64,000 nt of DNA, taken from the IMG/VR virus record IMGVR_UViG_3300044691_000229, positions 1-64,000 of that record. One strand, given 5' to 3'. Source of the stretch: a virus. Of this stretch, positions 21,380 to 30,001 are shown one piece after another. The position numbers were made by a program, and so were the translations under genes. The notes below the pieces were generated by a model that did not search any database, was not told the origin of the DNA, and saw nothing but the letters and a program-made list of their open reading frames with translations. Numbering within the stretch: the stretch's first letter is position 1; each line of letters starts with the position of its first letter.

Positions 21380-22929
21380 CTGCACACTGCGTAATATCCA
21401 AAGCGAACAAGGCGCTGCTGGTCCCCACCACGGGGCAGACCACTAATATGTTTCCAGAGGCGCCGCCGCTGGATGACTGGCTGGTTGTGCCGCATGATCT
21501 GCCACGGACTGTGATGCTCCGGGCGCTGGGCTACGAAGTACCGAACCCCATGCTCTGCTACTACGACTGGCCCGGCGGGAAGCCATTTGCTGTGCAGCGC
21601 AGAACCTGCGATCTCATGACCACGGCAGCGCGCTGCTATGTGCTCAACTCCATGGGCACCGGCAAGACGAAGGCGACGCTGTGGGCGTGGGATTATCTGC
21701 ATAGCCATGGCTATGCAGGGAAACTTCTGGTCGTCGCGACGCTCTCGACGCTGCGGTTCGTCTGGCAGGCCGAGGCCTTCTCAACTCTCCCACACAGAAA
21801 GGTAGCAATCTTACATGGTACGAAGAAACAACGCCTCGAACGGCTCGCGGAAGACGCGGATATATACGTTATCAATCACGATGGACTTAGAACCATACAA
21901 GCAGAGCTTGTGCAGCGGACCGACATTGATGTGCTCTGCCTCGACGAAGTGGCTGTGTACCGAAATAATTCAGATCGCTCAAAGGATATGCGAAAGTTCG
22001 GACAGCGATTTAAGATCGTCTGGGGTCTCACTGGACGTCCTATGCCAAATGAACCCACCGACGTCTGGGGCATCTCCAAAGTCGTTACGCCTGGCACCTC
22101 GCCGAAATATTTCCGGCAAGCCCAGGAAATGCTGATGCACAAGATCAACGCCTTCAAGTTTGTGCCGAAGCCAGAGGCGATAGAACGCGCCATCGCCATG
22201 CTTCAGCCGAACGTGAGGTTTGATCTTGACGCTGTGGTGGAGCTGCCCGAGGTGATACACCGCACGATCGACGTGCCGCTGACGCCGCTACAGGCCAGCG
22301 TCTACAAGAAGCTCGCCAACGAGTTCACGGCAGAAGTAGGCAAAGCCCAGGTGACTGCAGTGAACGCCGCGGTCGCCATGGGTAAGCTGCTACAAGTGAG
22401 TGGTGGCTGGGTCTACGCCAATCCGGTCGGCGCCATCAACGTGTTCAAGGTCGACGAGCCGATGCCCAGGCATCAGATGCTGATCGACCTGATCAACGAG
22501 AACGAGCGCAAGGTGATCGTGTATGTGCCGTTCAGGCATGCGATCGAGGGGCTCTCTCCTATCCTCGCCGCCGCCGATATCGAGCACTGCGTGGTACACG
22601 GAGATGTGACCGGCCGGGGAGAGATATTTAACCAGTTCCAGTTCACTGACAAGTACAAAGTCCTCTTAGCTCACCCACAATGTGTGGCTCACGGTCTCAC
22701 GCTGACCGCCGCCGACACCGTGATCTGGTACATGCCGATCACGTCGCTGGATATTTTCGAGCAGGCTAACGCCCGCATCACCCGCGTCGGGCAAAAGCAC
22801 AAACAGAAAATCCTGATGCTTCAATCAACAAATGTTGAGCGCAAGATTTATGGCTTGCTGCAGCGGAAGCAAAAAGTGCAAGACACGCTGCTTGAATTAC
22901 TCGCCGACGCTACAGAGAAAGCAGCCTAG
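21376..22929 (+). CDS. SNF2-like superfamily 2 helicase
   Basis: 517 aa. Motif I NSMGTGKTKA (Lys97), motif Ia VVATLSTLRFVW, motif II CLDEV, motif III LTGRPMPNEP, motif V HPQCVAHGLTLTAADTVIWY and motif VI QANARITRVGQ are all present in order. SNF2-type phage helicases act in recombination-dependent replication, branch migration or transcription-linked remodelling. Gene context (VRR-NUC, endonuclease VII, SSB-like protein, primase-helicase) supports recombination or replication. Start at ATG 21376 overlapping the previous stop. Confidence 0.92.
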   Translation: MTAHCVISKANKALLVPTTGQTTNMFPEAPPLDDWLVVPHDLPRTVMLRALGYEVPNPMLCYYDWPGGKPFAVQRRTCDLMTTAARCYVLNSMGTGKTKATLWAWDYLHSHGYAGKLLVVATLSTLRFVWQAEAFSTLPHRKVAILHGTKKQRLERLAEDADIYVINHDGLRTIQAELVQRTDIDVLCLDEVAVYRNNSDRSKDMRKFGQRFKIVWGLTGRPMPNEPTDVWGISKVVTPGTSPKYFRQAQEMLMHKINAFKFVPKPEAIERAIAMLQPNVRFDLDAVVELPEVIHRTIDVPLTPLQASVYKKLANEFTAEVGKAQVTAVNAAVAMGKLLQVSGGWVYANPVGAINVFKVDEPMPRHQMLIDLINENERKVIVYVPFRHAIEGLSPILAAADIEHCVVHGDVTGRGEIFNQFQFTDKYKVLLAHPQCVAHGLTLTAADTVIWYMPITSLDIFEQANARITRVGQKHKQKILMLQSTNVERKIYGLLQRKQKVQDTLLELLADATEKAA

Positions 22930-23168
22930 TGCCCGACGCGGCAGAAGCGGTGCCAGTGCCCGACACGGCAGAGGATGTGATCGCGCGAAGGTTCGCGCCA
23001 GCGACTGGCTACTCGTTGATGGGCCAAGACTTGGCCCGTCTGCCACGCGACGATCTGATCAAACTCGTCATCCTGTTAGGAACAAAGGAAGGAATTTATG
23101 GACGCTATCTCAAACACGACGACAACGGCCTCTCCCACGGTTTCGACCACAGTCGAAAAGCGCGTTAA
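22929..23168 (+). CDS. Small hypothetical protein, 79 aa, GTG start
   Basis: GTG 22929 overlaps the helicase stop TAG. Its first 15 codons run through two copies of the TGCCCGACG repeat, giving PDAAEAV and PDTAEDV. The middle (GQDLARLPRDDLIKLVILLG) is helical. The last 24 codons overlap the next gene in another frame. Moderately supported. Confidence 0.45.
   Translation: MPDAAEAVPVPDTAEDVIARRFAPATGYSLMGQDLARLPRDDLIKLVILLGTKEGIYGRYLKHDDNGLSHGFDHSRKAR
22930..22943. repeat. TGCCCGACG-type hairpin repeat, copy 6
   Basis: TGCCCGACGCGGCA, directly after the helicase stop codon. Confidence 0.75.
22957..22970. repeat. TGCCCGACG-type hairpin repeat, copy 7
   Basis: TGCCCGACACGGCA, 13 bases after copy 6. 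Together they form a tandem pair. Confidence 0.7.
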
Positions 23169-23535
23169 GCAATACATCGAACTCCGCGACGTGCTCAAGA
23201 AAATGGACGACGCCCACGACGAGGCTAAGAAGCCCCTCGTGGAGTTGCAGAATTTGTTAACCGGTTGGATGCAGAACTTCCTGGAGCAGGCCGGCGCCGA
23301 TAGCGTCAAAACCAGTGAAGGCACGTGCTACTCAACCACCCGGTTCACTGCCTCTCTCGCGGACCCCGAAGCATTTATGGCTTTTGTCAAGACCACCGAT
23401 AATTTCGATCTCCTCGACCGCAAGGCCAACGTCACTGCGGTGAAGGACTATGTTTCCGAGAATGGGACGCTCCCGCCCGGCGTTAATCTGAGCTCGATCC
23501 GCACGGTGGGGGTCCGACGCGCGTCGGGGAAATAA
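23098..23535 (+). CDS. Conserved phage early protein, 145 aa
   Basis: ATG 23098 after AAGGAAGG. Coiled-coil first half (VEKRVKQYIELRDVLKKMDDAHDEAKKPLVELQNLL) and a conserved C-terminus (LLDRKANVTAVKDYVSENGTLPPGVNLSSIRTVGVRR). The latter pattern recurs in phages next to ssDNA-annealing or SSB-like genes. Probably a recombination or DNA-binding accessory. No catalytic motif. Confidence 0.75.
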   Translation: MDAISNTTTTASPTVSTTVEKRVKQYIELRDVLKKMDDAHDEAKKPLVELQNLLTGWMQNFLEQAGADSVKTSEGTCYSTTRFTASLADPEAFMAFVKTTDNFDLLDRKANVTAVKDYVSENGTLPPGVNLSSIRTVGVRRASGK

Positions 23536-23538
23536 GGT

Positions 23539-23982
23539 ATGGGGGGCTGGGCCACACCGGAAGCACGTCGGCGGTGGAAAGACGCCAACCGCGAGAAGAC
23601 ATGCGCTCAGGAACGCGCACGGTATGCGGCCAATCCGACCCCGCGAAAAGCGCAGCGCAAAGCACACTACTACGCCAATCTAGATCGGCGCCGTGCATAC
23701 GCGCGGGAGTACCAATTCCGGCAGAAGTTCGGAATTACAATAGAAGACAAGAAAAATTTACTCGCCGCACAGGGCGGCAGGTGTGCAATATGTAGCTCAG
23801 ACAAACCTGGGAGCCGAAACGGCTGGGCTCTAGATCATTGCCACAAGACCAATTCAGTTCGCGGTGTCTTGTGTCACCCATGCAATATCGGGCTTGGCGG
23901 GTTTAGAGACAACCCGGCGGCTCTTACCGCGGCGATAATTTATCTGTCCCAACATGGAGTTTCGCAATGTCCACGGACTTAA
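23539..23982 (+). CDS. Recombination endonuclease VII (HNH/His-Me finger)
   Basis: 147 aa. A basic N-terminal half (KAQRKAHYYANLDRRRAYAREYQ) precedes a classic endonuclease VII core: GGRCAICSSDKPGSRNGWALDHCHKTNSVRGVLCHPCNIGLGGFRDNP. The two CxxC pairs bind zinc, and LDHCH supplies the catalytic Asp-His pair. Resolves branched DNA before packaging. Overlaps the next gene by 16 bases. Confidence 0.9.
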   Translation: MGGWATPEARRRWKDANREKTCAQERARYAANPTPRKAQRKAHYYANLDRRRAYAREYQFRQKFGITIEDKKNLLAAQGGRCAICSSDKPGSRNGWALDHCHKTNSVRGVLCHPCNIGLGGFRDNPAALTAAIIYLSQHGVSQCPRT

Positions 23983-25136
23983 TGAATATTTCTAGTTTCA
24001 AAGGTATCGCCCCCGCGGCGGCCTTCGCTGCGCTGGACCCCCACGCTGAAAGTCTGGCCGATGGTATCGGATCAAGCTACGGCATCGTCGGCTACAAAGG
24101 CAAAGTCTGGTCTCTTCGCTTAAGAGGAGAGACCTACATGTTCGTGCGGCCTGATGACGGCTCACCGGCTGCGTTCCTCGACGTGATCATCCTGCGCCAG
24201 CTGCCGAACAAGTCGAAGAGCTACTACCCCAAAGACACCTATCAGGACGGCGCGATTGGCATTCGGCCCGTCTGCGCGGCACTGGATGGCATCACGCCTG
24301 ATGCTGACATTGCCGAGCCGCAGAGCAACGCCTGCGCCATCTGCCCGCGCAACGTGTTCAAGATCAACCCCGAGGGCCGCAAGACCCGTGAATGCAGCGA
24401 CTACAAGCGGCTCGCGGTGCTGATCCTGCCCTCCATGACCAAGGCGCTTCTCGGTGCTCCGCTGATGGAGCCAGTGTTCCTGCGTGTGCCGGCGGCGTCT
24501 CTGAACGATCTCGCTCTGATGGGGGAGGGCATGTCCGCCCAGGGCTTCCACTATTCGAGCTACATCACCCGGATTGGGTTCAACCCGGAGAAACCGCATC
24601 CCCAGATGACTTTTAGGGCCTTGCAGGCCTTGACGAACAAAGAAGGTCCAGTGGTGCTCCCGCTGCGTGAAGACCCCACGGCGCTCCGGATCACGGGTGA
24701 GAATGAGGTAGGGAAATCCAGGCCCGCGGCCATCGGACAGGTCCAGCCGGGGTCTGCCGCACAACCCCAATCCCAGCCTGATCCGGCCGCTGCCGCTATC
24801 GTAGCTGCTGCCAATGCTGCCGCTGCAGCGAAGGAAGCCCAGGTAGAGAAGGACTTGCGAGAAGCTAAAGCGGCCGAGGCGGCACGGGAAGCAGCCGCCG
24901 CCAAGACCGCCAGCGCGCCCGTGGATACAGGTTTCGGAGACGTTGGCGAGACGGCATCCCCGTCGCTCCAGCCCGCCCAGACCCTCCAGACCGGCGCGGT
25001 GGACGGGTTTGACACCAGTGGCGCGGGGGTAGCAACCCAGACCAGCCCCACCATGAACACCGTATCTGACACAGGAGCTCCGGAAGATGCCGATGCCGAC
25101 CTAGACGCCCGGATCGCGGCACTCCTGCCGAAATGA
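23967..25136 (+). CDS. Phage ssDNA-binding / recombination-type protein, 389 aa
   Basis: The N-terminal 230 residues form a conserved domain with a likely zinc site (CAICPRNVFK...RKTREC) and the run LAVLILPSMTKALLGAPLMEPVFLRVPA. Proteins of this look are found between recombination and primase genes in many Rhizobiales phages, usually unnamed. An ssDNA-binding role is my inference from context. The last 150 residues are a low-complexity Ala/Glu/Thr helix ending with an acidic tail (GAPEDADADLDARIAALLPK), typical of SSB-like interaction tails. Confidence 0.65.
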   Translation: MSTDLMNISSFKGIAPAAAFAALDPHAESLADGIGSSYGIVGYKGKVWSLRLRGETYMFVRPDDGSPAAFLDVIILRQLPNKSKSYYPKDTYQDGAIGIRPVCAALDGITPDADIAEPQSNACAICPRNVFKINPEGRKTRECSDYKRLAVLILPSMTKALLGAPLMEPVFLRVPAASLNDLALMGEGMSAQGFHYSSYITRIGFNPEKPHPQMTFRALQALTNKEGPVVLPLREDPTALRITGENEVGKSRPAAIGQVQPGSAAQPQSQPDPAAAAIVAAANAAAAAKEAQVEKDLREAKAAEAAREAAAAKTASAPVDTGFGDVGETASPSLQPAQTLQTGAVDGFDTSGAGVATQTSPTMNTVSDTGAPEDADADLDARIAALLPK

Positions 25137-25139
25137 TCC

Positions 25140-28100
25140 GTGACGGACTGGAACGCAGTATCGGCCTTCATGGCCAATGTTGTTACGTGGCCGGGGACCC
25201 CACAGGACCCCGGTTACGTGAATTTGCACTACTCGATGCCCAACCAGAAGCCGACCCCCACGAGGCCCCTGATCAAGGGCATGGGGTGGCCGTTCAAGAC
25301 CATAGAGAGCTTTATCGACCGCGCCTCGTGGGTCACCACGGTCCCGACTAAATTCAAGGACGTGTGGTTCTGCACGTCGCTCCAGAGCAGTTCTGCCACC
25401 AACACCAAGGGCAAGCCCAAGGCGGTTCGGCTGGCCGCCAATGCCATCAAGGTAAAAGCGCTCTGGATTGACGCAGACGTCGGTGCGCCAGAGCCCGGCA
25501 AGAAGCCGAAGTATTCGACGATCCAGGACGCCCTTAAGGCGATCCTCCTGTTTGCCAAGACTGTCGGGCTCCCTGACCCCAGCGCGATCGTCTACTCAGG
25601 CGGCGGTGTCCATGTCTACTGGATAAGCAAGGACCCTCTCGACCCCGAGCAGTGGGCGCCCTATGCCAGCGGCCTGAAGAACCTGCTGCTGGCGAACAAC
25701 ATCCTGTGTGACGCCGGCCTCACGACGGACATCGCGCGCATCCTGCGGGTACCAGGGACCTTCAATCACAAGTACGACCCACCAAAGCCAGTAACGCTGG
25801 CAACCATGCCGCTCAAGCTGTATGATTTCGAGCTACAGCTGGCGTGTCTCAAAACCTTCGCTGGTCCGGTTACGTCGGCGAGCGCACCCAAACCCCAGCC
25901 GGAAATATTCGCCGAGGGGGCCGATCTCGAAAGTTTCAAGAGACCACCAGTGTTCAAGCCGGCCACGCCGGAGCCTGATCTGAACGCTGGCATAGACAAA
26001 TTCGACGAGACGCTACTAAAGGCCGCACCCATCTTCAAAGAGTGCGGGTTCTATAAAGAAGCGCTCCTTAGCGGAGGAGCCAACTACGGGAACGAGCTAT
26101 GGATGTACTCCGTGCTTGGCTCCACGTTCATGGAGAACGGCAATGCAATTGCACACGCGATATCGAAGGGGCATGCGACTTATTCCGAGGCTGACACACA
26201 GGCGCTCTATGATCGGAAAGTGGCTGAACGACATGATCGGGGAATTGGATACCCCAGCTGCACAACCATTCAGGGTGCTGGCTGCACGGCGTGCGCGACG
26301 TGCCCGCTGCTCGCGAAAGGGAAGTCACCGCTCAATATAAGGGACAAAATTACCGCCACGGTAAATCCGAAGGTCCAGAGCGCCGCGGCGGCCCAGGTCG
26401 GCCTCCCGAACGGGTTTGACCTGAACGGTGACGGGGTGATCTGCAAAGTCCTAGAAGAAGAGGACGACGACGATGGCGAAATCACCCCCATCCTCGTGCC
26501 GCTGTTCCAGTGCACCATGAGCGACTTTTGGCTGCAGAAACACCCGGGCGAACATATAAATTTTACCATGACCGTGGATAAAGGTCACACCGAGCAGACA
26601 TCAGTCGATCTTGGTCAAGTTGCAGCTCACGGTTTTCCAGCGTATCTCTGCAACCGTAGAGTTCTGATCGACACTAAAGGTGAGCGTTACCTAAAGGAGT
26701 TTTTCTTGCACCTGATTGGCAAATTGCGCGCAATGGCCGCCGCACAGACTTCAACCCCATTCGGATGGTACAGCGTCAACGGAGTTCGACGCGGTTTCGT
26801 CTTCGGTGGGACCATCATGATGGACGATGGCACAGAGCGCCCGTGCGGTGCGACTGACCCGAACATCTCCCGCATGTACCAGCCCAAGGGTGATCTCGAA
26901 GAGTGGCTGAAGGCAGCGAACAGCACCCTGGACCGGCAGCGGCCAGAGCTGACGGCGATCATCCTGACAGCGTTCGCTTCGCCGTTGATCTCCTTCACCG
27001 ATCACAACAGCTTGATGATCGCAGCAAGCGGGACCGATAGCGGGGCCGGCAAGTCGTCAGCTGCCAAGATCGGACTGTCCGTGTGGGGCGACCCAATCCT
27101 GACCAAGGGGACCGAGAGCCAGACGGTGAACAACATCACCACCGTGATGAAGACAATCCGAAATCTGCCCTTCTATTGGGACGAGATCACCGCCGAAGCC
27201 GAGCGCGAGAAGATCGCCAAGGTCATGATGGAGGCGGACGGTGGCAAGGAAAAAGGCCGCAACAAGGACGGCGCCACCACACAGGCGGCAGGGACGTGGC
27301 AGCTGATGCTGAGCTACACTGCCAACTTCAGCCTGAAGGAACATCTCCGGAAGCGTAACAATACGACAAGCGCCCAGCTTATGCGCTGTCTGGAGTGGGA
27401 GGTGAAGCGTGTTCAAGGCGGCGCCGGCCACATGCAGACGGCCGACGCTGACGTGCTGGTAGGCCTGACCCGCCACAATCACGGCCTGATGGGGATGATC
27501 TACGCCAAATACCTCGCGCTCAACCACGAGCGTATCGCGCAGGAGGTTCTCGCCAAATGCAAGGCAGTGCAGACGCTGCTGAAGCCAGGCGACGACGAGC
27601 GCTTCTGGACTACCGGCGTCGCACTGATGACCATCGCTGCGAAGTATGCGCGAGACTGCGGGCTCAACGTCGATCCCGATGCGGTCGAGAAATTCATGTA
27701 TCAGGTCTACCAGAAAAATCTCGAAGAGCGGGATCGATTTGCAAGCGGCGGTCACGTTGACAACTCCGAGACCGTGCTGACCCGATATCTCAGAGAGCGT
27801 GAAGCGCAGCAGCGTGTCGTATGGACCAACTACATGCACAACAAGCAGGGAAAGCCATCGAAGCCGGTGCTGATCCTGAAGGGGCCGATGGAAGCACGCA
27901 ACAATATTGGCGCCGTCGAGGTGAGGTTCGCACAGCAGAACGAGATTTGCGTGATCGCGAAGACCGACTTCGACGCCTACCTGGCCGAATACAAACACTC
28001 CGAGACGCAGATTTATGCCTCGCTCGCGACGGTCTACGACTACAAGCAGCAGAAGCTGCAAATATGCTCCGGGTATGTACAGGACCCCGGCCGGGAAGAC

Positions 28101-28304
28101 TGCATCGTGCTACACCTCAAGAAAGGCACGCCGCTGTGGCATTACCTTATGACTGGTATGCCGCCCGAGGAGAAGGAGAAGCTAGAAGAGGGGCTGGAAG
28201 TAGAGCCAGTAGACACTGGTATACTAACTATCGATCCAGTGACCGGGCGGCCAAACGCCGCGTCCGTTATAGCATTCGTACAAGGAGCAACGCGTGGACC
28301 GTGA
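25140..28304 (+). CDS. Primase-helicase fusion (AEP-type primase plus DUF927-like P-loop domain)
   Basis: 1054 aa from GTG 25140. Residues about 60-240 resemble an archaeo-eukaryotic-type primase: ALWIDADVG (Asp111, Asp113), SGGGVHVYW (His158) and TTDIARILRVPGTFNHK (Asp197). A linker around 390-430 contains CTACATCPLL and, at 404-408, the palindrome-encoded ITATV. Residues about 600-780 are a P-loop ATPase of DUF927/D5-like type: GTDSGAGKSS (Lys638), FYWDEIT (Asp681-Glu682) and a TLR/NTTSAQLMRCLEWE sensor region. It should prime and unwind DNA for the family A polymerase. Confidence 0.85.
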   Translation: MTDWNAVSAFMANVVTWPGTPQDPGYVNLHYSMPNQKPTPTRPLIKGMGWPFKTIESFIDRASWVTTVPTKFKDVWFCTSLQSSSATNTKGKPKAVRLAANAIKVKALWIDADVGAPEPGKKPKYSTIQDALKAILLFAKTVGLPDPSAIVYSGGGVHVYWISKDPLDPEQWAPYASGLKNLLLANNILCDAGLTTDIARILRVPGTFNHKYDPPKPVTLATMPLKLYDFELQLACLKTFAGPVTSASAPKPQPEIFAEGADLESFKRPPVFKPATPEPDLNAGIDKFDETLLKAAPIFKECGFYKEALLSGGANYGNELWMYSVLGSTFMENGNAIAHAISKGHATYSEADTQALYDRKVAERHDRGIGYPSCTTIQGAGCTACATCPLLAKGKSPLNIRDKITATVNPKVQSAAAAQVGLPNGFDLNGDGVICKVLEEEDDDDGEITPILVPLFQCTMSDFWLQKHPGEHINFTMTVDKGHTEQTSVDLGQVAAHGFPAYLCNRRVLIDTKGERYLKEFFLHLIGKLRAMAAAQTSTPFGWYSVNGVRRGFVFGGTIMMDDGTERPCGATDPNISRMYQPKGDLEEWLKAANSTLDRQRPELTAIILTAFASPLISFTDHNSLMIAASGTDSGAGKSSAAKIGLSVWGDPILTKGTESQTVNNITTVMKTIRNLPFYWDEITAEAEREKIAKVMMEADGGKEKGRNKDGATTQAAGTWQLMLSYTANFSLKEHLRKRNNTTSAQLMRCLEWEVKRVQGGAGHMQTADADVLVGLTRHNHGLMGMIYAKYLALNHERIAQEVLAKCKAVQTLLKPGDDERFWTTGVALMTIAAKYARDCGLNVDPDAVEKFMYQVYQKNLEERDRFASGGHVDNSETVLTRYLREREAQQRVVWTNYMHNKQGKPSKPVLILKGPMEARNNIGAVEVRFAQQNEICVIAKTDFDAYLAEYKHSETQIYASLATVYDYKQQKLQICSGYVQDPGREDCIVLHLKKGTPLWHYLMTGMPPEEKEKLEEGLEVEPVDTGILTIDPVTGRPNAASVIAFVQGATRGP
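26350..26364. repeat. Dispersed palindrome, site 11
   Basis: TTACCGCCACGGTAA in the primase-helicase gene, at a linker between domains, read as ITATVN. Confidence 0.9.
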
Positions 28305-28527
28305 GAAGCTCGCCAAGCTGTTGGCGCTGACGACATCGGATAATGACCATGAAGCGCTCAGCGCTATGCGCGCAGCAAACCGCATGCTCAGAGAGGTTGG
28401 CAAAATCTGGGAAGATGTCCTGGAGGGCCCGGAGAGGGTGCTCAGTATATCGATAAGCCGCCCTCACGCAGTGCCCGAGGAATTCTATCAGGCTATGGAA
28501 GAGTGGAGACGGAGACCAAAACGATGA
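28294..28527 (+). CDS. DUF2786-like small protein, 77 aa
   Basis: GTG start 11 bases inside the primase gene end. The N-terminus DREKLAKLLALTTSDNDHEALSAMRAANRML matches the DUF2786 helix pattern seen in many phage and bacterial proteins. Function unknown, maybe DNA-associated. ATGA overlap with the next gene. Confidence 0.7.
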   Translation: MDREKLAKLLALTTSDNDHEALSAMRAANRMLREVGKIWEDVLEGPERVLSISISRPHAVPEEFYQAMEEWRRRPKR

Positions 28528-28763
28528 GCTTCGGAAATAAGGGTGGCGGATCACGCATCCCGAGACAATACCCAGAACAGGTCACGACCAGCTTGACCGC
28601 TGAGCACTATGCCTATTTGCAGCTAAAAAGACGGCACGAGATCGGACACCTGTCGCTCGCCGACGTGATGCGAGAGTGCATCGAGCGCTGCCAGGAACTA
28701 GACGCCACCACCCTGGACAAAACAGAAAACATATCGACTACCGCCATACCCGCCTCCGCCTAG
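28524..28763 (+). CDS. Small ribbon-helix-helix-like protein, 79 aa
   Basis: ATG 28524 overlaps the upstream stop. Pattern EQVTTSLTAEHYAYLQLKRRHEIGHLSLADVMRECIERC is a beta strand followed by two helices, as in ribbon-helix-helix DNA-binding proteins. Last gene of the plus-strand arm. Its 3' end overlaps the converging late-arm gene by 66 bases, so late and early transcripts meet here. Confidence 0.65.
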   Translation: MSFGNKGGGSRIPRQYPEQVTTSLTAEHYAYLQLKRRHEIGHLSLADVMRECIERCQELDATTLDKTENISTTAIPASA

Positions 28764-29099
28764 GAAGATCACAGCGTGTCCTGTCGGGTTGCCGCGGTCC
28801 CACTTTAACTTGGTGTCCGGCACCTCGATCTCGGTACCGATCTCTACGTGTGGCCGGCCCAGCATCGCGTCGTCGCGATCGTCGGTGATGACAGCGTAGG
28901 TCTTGCCGTCTTTCACGAATAACTTATCTGCCCAGTAGGCGTCAGCCACGCCGCAACACGAGGTCGTTGGGTTGTCCGGCTGCTTGAGGCTCTCATACCA
29001 CTCGTTGAACTCTGGATGCTCCATATCGTGGGCGAACACTGGGATCGCCAGCCAGAACAGCCAAGCGTAAATTACCGTCACGGTAACGACCTTTTTCAT
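28698..29099 (-). CDS. Secreted protein with SCCGVADAYW motif, 133 aa
   Basis: ATG 29099 within an ATGA overlap. Residues 1-23 are a signal peptide (VVTVTVIYAWLFWLAIPVFAHD). The palindrome at 29072-29086 encodes VTVTV inside it. The mature part has TTSCCGVADAYWADKLFVKDGKTYAV and EVPDTKLKWDRGNPTGHAVIF, which resemble small uncharacterised periplasmic proteins of Rhizobiales. Last gene of the late arm. Overlaps the last early gene tail to tail. Confidence 0.75.
   Translation of the reverse strand: MKKVVTVTVIYAWLFWLAIPVFAHDMEHPEFNEWYESLKQPDNPTTSCCGVADAYWADKLFVKDGKTYAVITDDRDDAMLGRPHVEIGTEIEVPDTKLKWDRGNPTGHAVIFLGGGGYGGSRYVFCFVQGGGV
29072..29086. repeat. Dispersed palindrome, site 12
   Basis: TTACCGTCACGGTAA, within the signal-peptide codons of the gene at 28698-29099. 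Confidence 0.9.
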
Positions 29100-29323
29100 T
29101 TCATCCTCACTGAGAGATAAGTCCCCAAGGCGGCGCCGGTGGTGGCGGGGATAACCAGCCACGGATCACTGACATATTCGGTGATGGAGAACGCCCCGCA
29201 CACCATGATGCCGGCGGCATAGAGGGCGGCAGCGGGAGCGCGACTGGCACTAACCGCAGTAGTCCAGGATGCATAAAAATAATCAGTCACAGCCATGGCG
29301 GCGAAGACGGCGAGCCACTTCAT
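29096..29323 (-). CDS. Small multi-pass membrane protein, 75 aa
   Basis: ATG 29323 (ATGA overlap) reads MKWLAVFAAMAVTDYFYASW. Three hydrophobic segments at about 3-20, 31-50 and 56-70, with a short basic tail (VRMK). Holin-like size and layout. Its first residues MKWLA equal those of the lipoprotein upstream. It could be a second holin or a membrane partner of the spanin-like lipoprotein. Confidence 0.65.
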   Translation of the reverse strand: MKWLAVFAAMAVTDYFYASWTTAVSASRAPAAALYAAGIMVCGAFSITEYVSDPWLVIPATTGAALGTYLSVRMK

Positions 29324-29484
29324 CGCAAATCCTCGCATTTTGAAGATCGCCCAATTGGACTAGACTGCCTCATACAGCGATGCCACTCGGTTTCTTGATC
29401 CGGATTAGCAGGCTTGTCGTATGTGGCGAAGTCATCTCCACATCCAGACAGCAGAAGAAGCATTAGAGGGGCGAGCCACTTCAT
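29320..29484 (-). CDS. Small lipoprotein, 54 aa (spanin-like)
   Basis: ATG 29484 reads MKWLAPLMLLLLSGCGDDFA: a short signal with lipobox LSGC (Cys15). The mature part is 40 residues with two further cysteines. It overlaps both neighbours by ATGA. Size, lipobox and place near membrane genes resemble outer-membrane spanins (Rz1), but no matching inner-membrane spanin with a long periplasmic coil is seen. Confidence 0.65.
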   Translation of the reverse strand: MKWLAPLMLLLLSGCGDDFATYDKPANPDQETEWHRCMRQSSPIGRSSKCEDLR

Positions 29485-29693
29485 TGGGCCTCCAGCCGCT
29501 TGATGGTCTCCTGCACGCTCTCCTGCACGCAGGTAAAGCCGTTGCTGGTGACAATCTTGGCGTTGGCGTTGTCTTTGCAGAGGGTGTTTGGCTTGGTCAC
29601 GGCGATGGCCTGGAGCTTGGCCACCCAGACGGGGGCGCCGGACGGATCGGTGAAGAGAGCGAAGATCGTGAAGAGGGGGGCGAGGTATCTCAT
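29481..29693 (-). CDS. Small exported protein, 70 aa
   Basis: ATG 29693 overlaps the upstream stop. Hydrophobic N-terminus (MRYLAPLFTIFALFTDPSGAP) suggests export or a membrane anchor, followed by a Lys/Ala-rich periplasmic part with two cysteines. The C-terminus (CVQESVQETIKRLEAQ) is helical. Possibly a lysis accessory. Unknown. Confidence 0.6.
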   Translation of the reverse strand: MRYLAPLFTIFALFTDPSGAPVWVAKLQAIAVTKPNTLCKDNANAKIVTSNGFTCVQESVQETIKRLEAQ

Positions 29694-29875
29694 TTCGGTC
29701 TCCGCTTGAGCAGCTTCACCTGCTTGGCGCGGAATTGCAATTTGCCGTTCTTAACGCGATAGTCGATCTTGTGTGACATCCCGCAGTTGCAGCACTGCTC
29801 GTGTTGGCCGAGCCACGAAATGGTGACCCATTCACCATCCCAAACCTGCAGTGTTGGTCGCCATCGCGGGGGCAT
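29690..29875 (-). CDS. Zinc-knuckle-like protein with QCCNCGMSHK motif, 61 aa
   Basis: ATG 29875, two codons after an in-frame stop; weak ribosome site. EQCCNCGMSHKIDYRVKNGKLQFRAK aligns with ECCDCALVHEFQFKVIDGKPAFRLRR of the early gene at 20929: C-C-[DN]-C-x-x-x-H, then [KR]V-x-[DN]GK. So the phage carries two copies of this family, one in each arm. Very basic tail (LLKRRPK). Confidence 0.65.
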   Translation of the reverse strand: MPPRWRPTLQVWDGEWVTISWLGQHEQCCNCGMSHKIDYRVKNGKLQFRAKQVKLLKRRPK

Positions 29876-29878
29876 TGA

Positions 29879-30001
29879 TCACACCCAGTCCGGAAGATCG
29901 TATTCGAACAAAGGCTGCGGATCATCAGCCACATGATACTGGCGTCGGCGGGACCGGCCGGTCGCTGTTTTCTTTTGTCGGAGCTTTTGCGGCTGGCACA
30001 T
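29879..30001 (-). CDS. Tiny basic protein, 40 aa
   Basis: ATG 30001 with GGAG ahead reads MCQPQKLRQKKTATGRSRRR and on to PLFEYDLPDWV. Basic first half, acidic last half. It overlaps the CEHY gene in another frame and ends just before the zinc-knuckle start. Supported by ribosome site and packing only. Confidence 0.4.
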   Translation of the reverse strand: MCQPQKLRQKKTATGRSRRRQYHVADDPQPLFEYDLPDWV

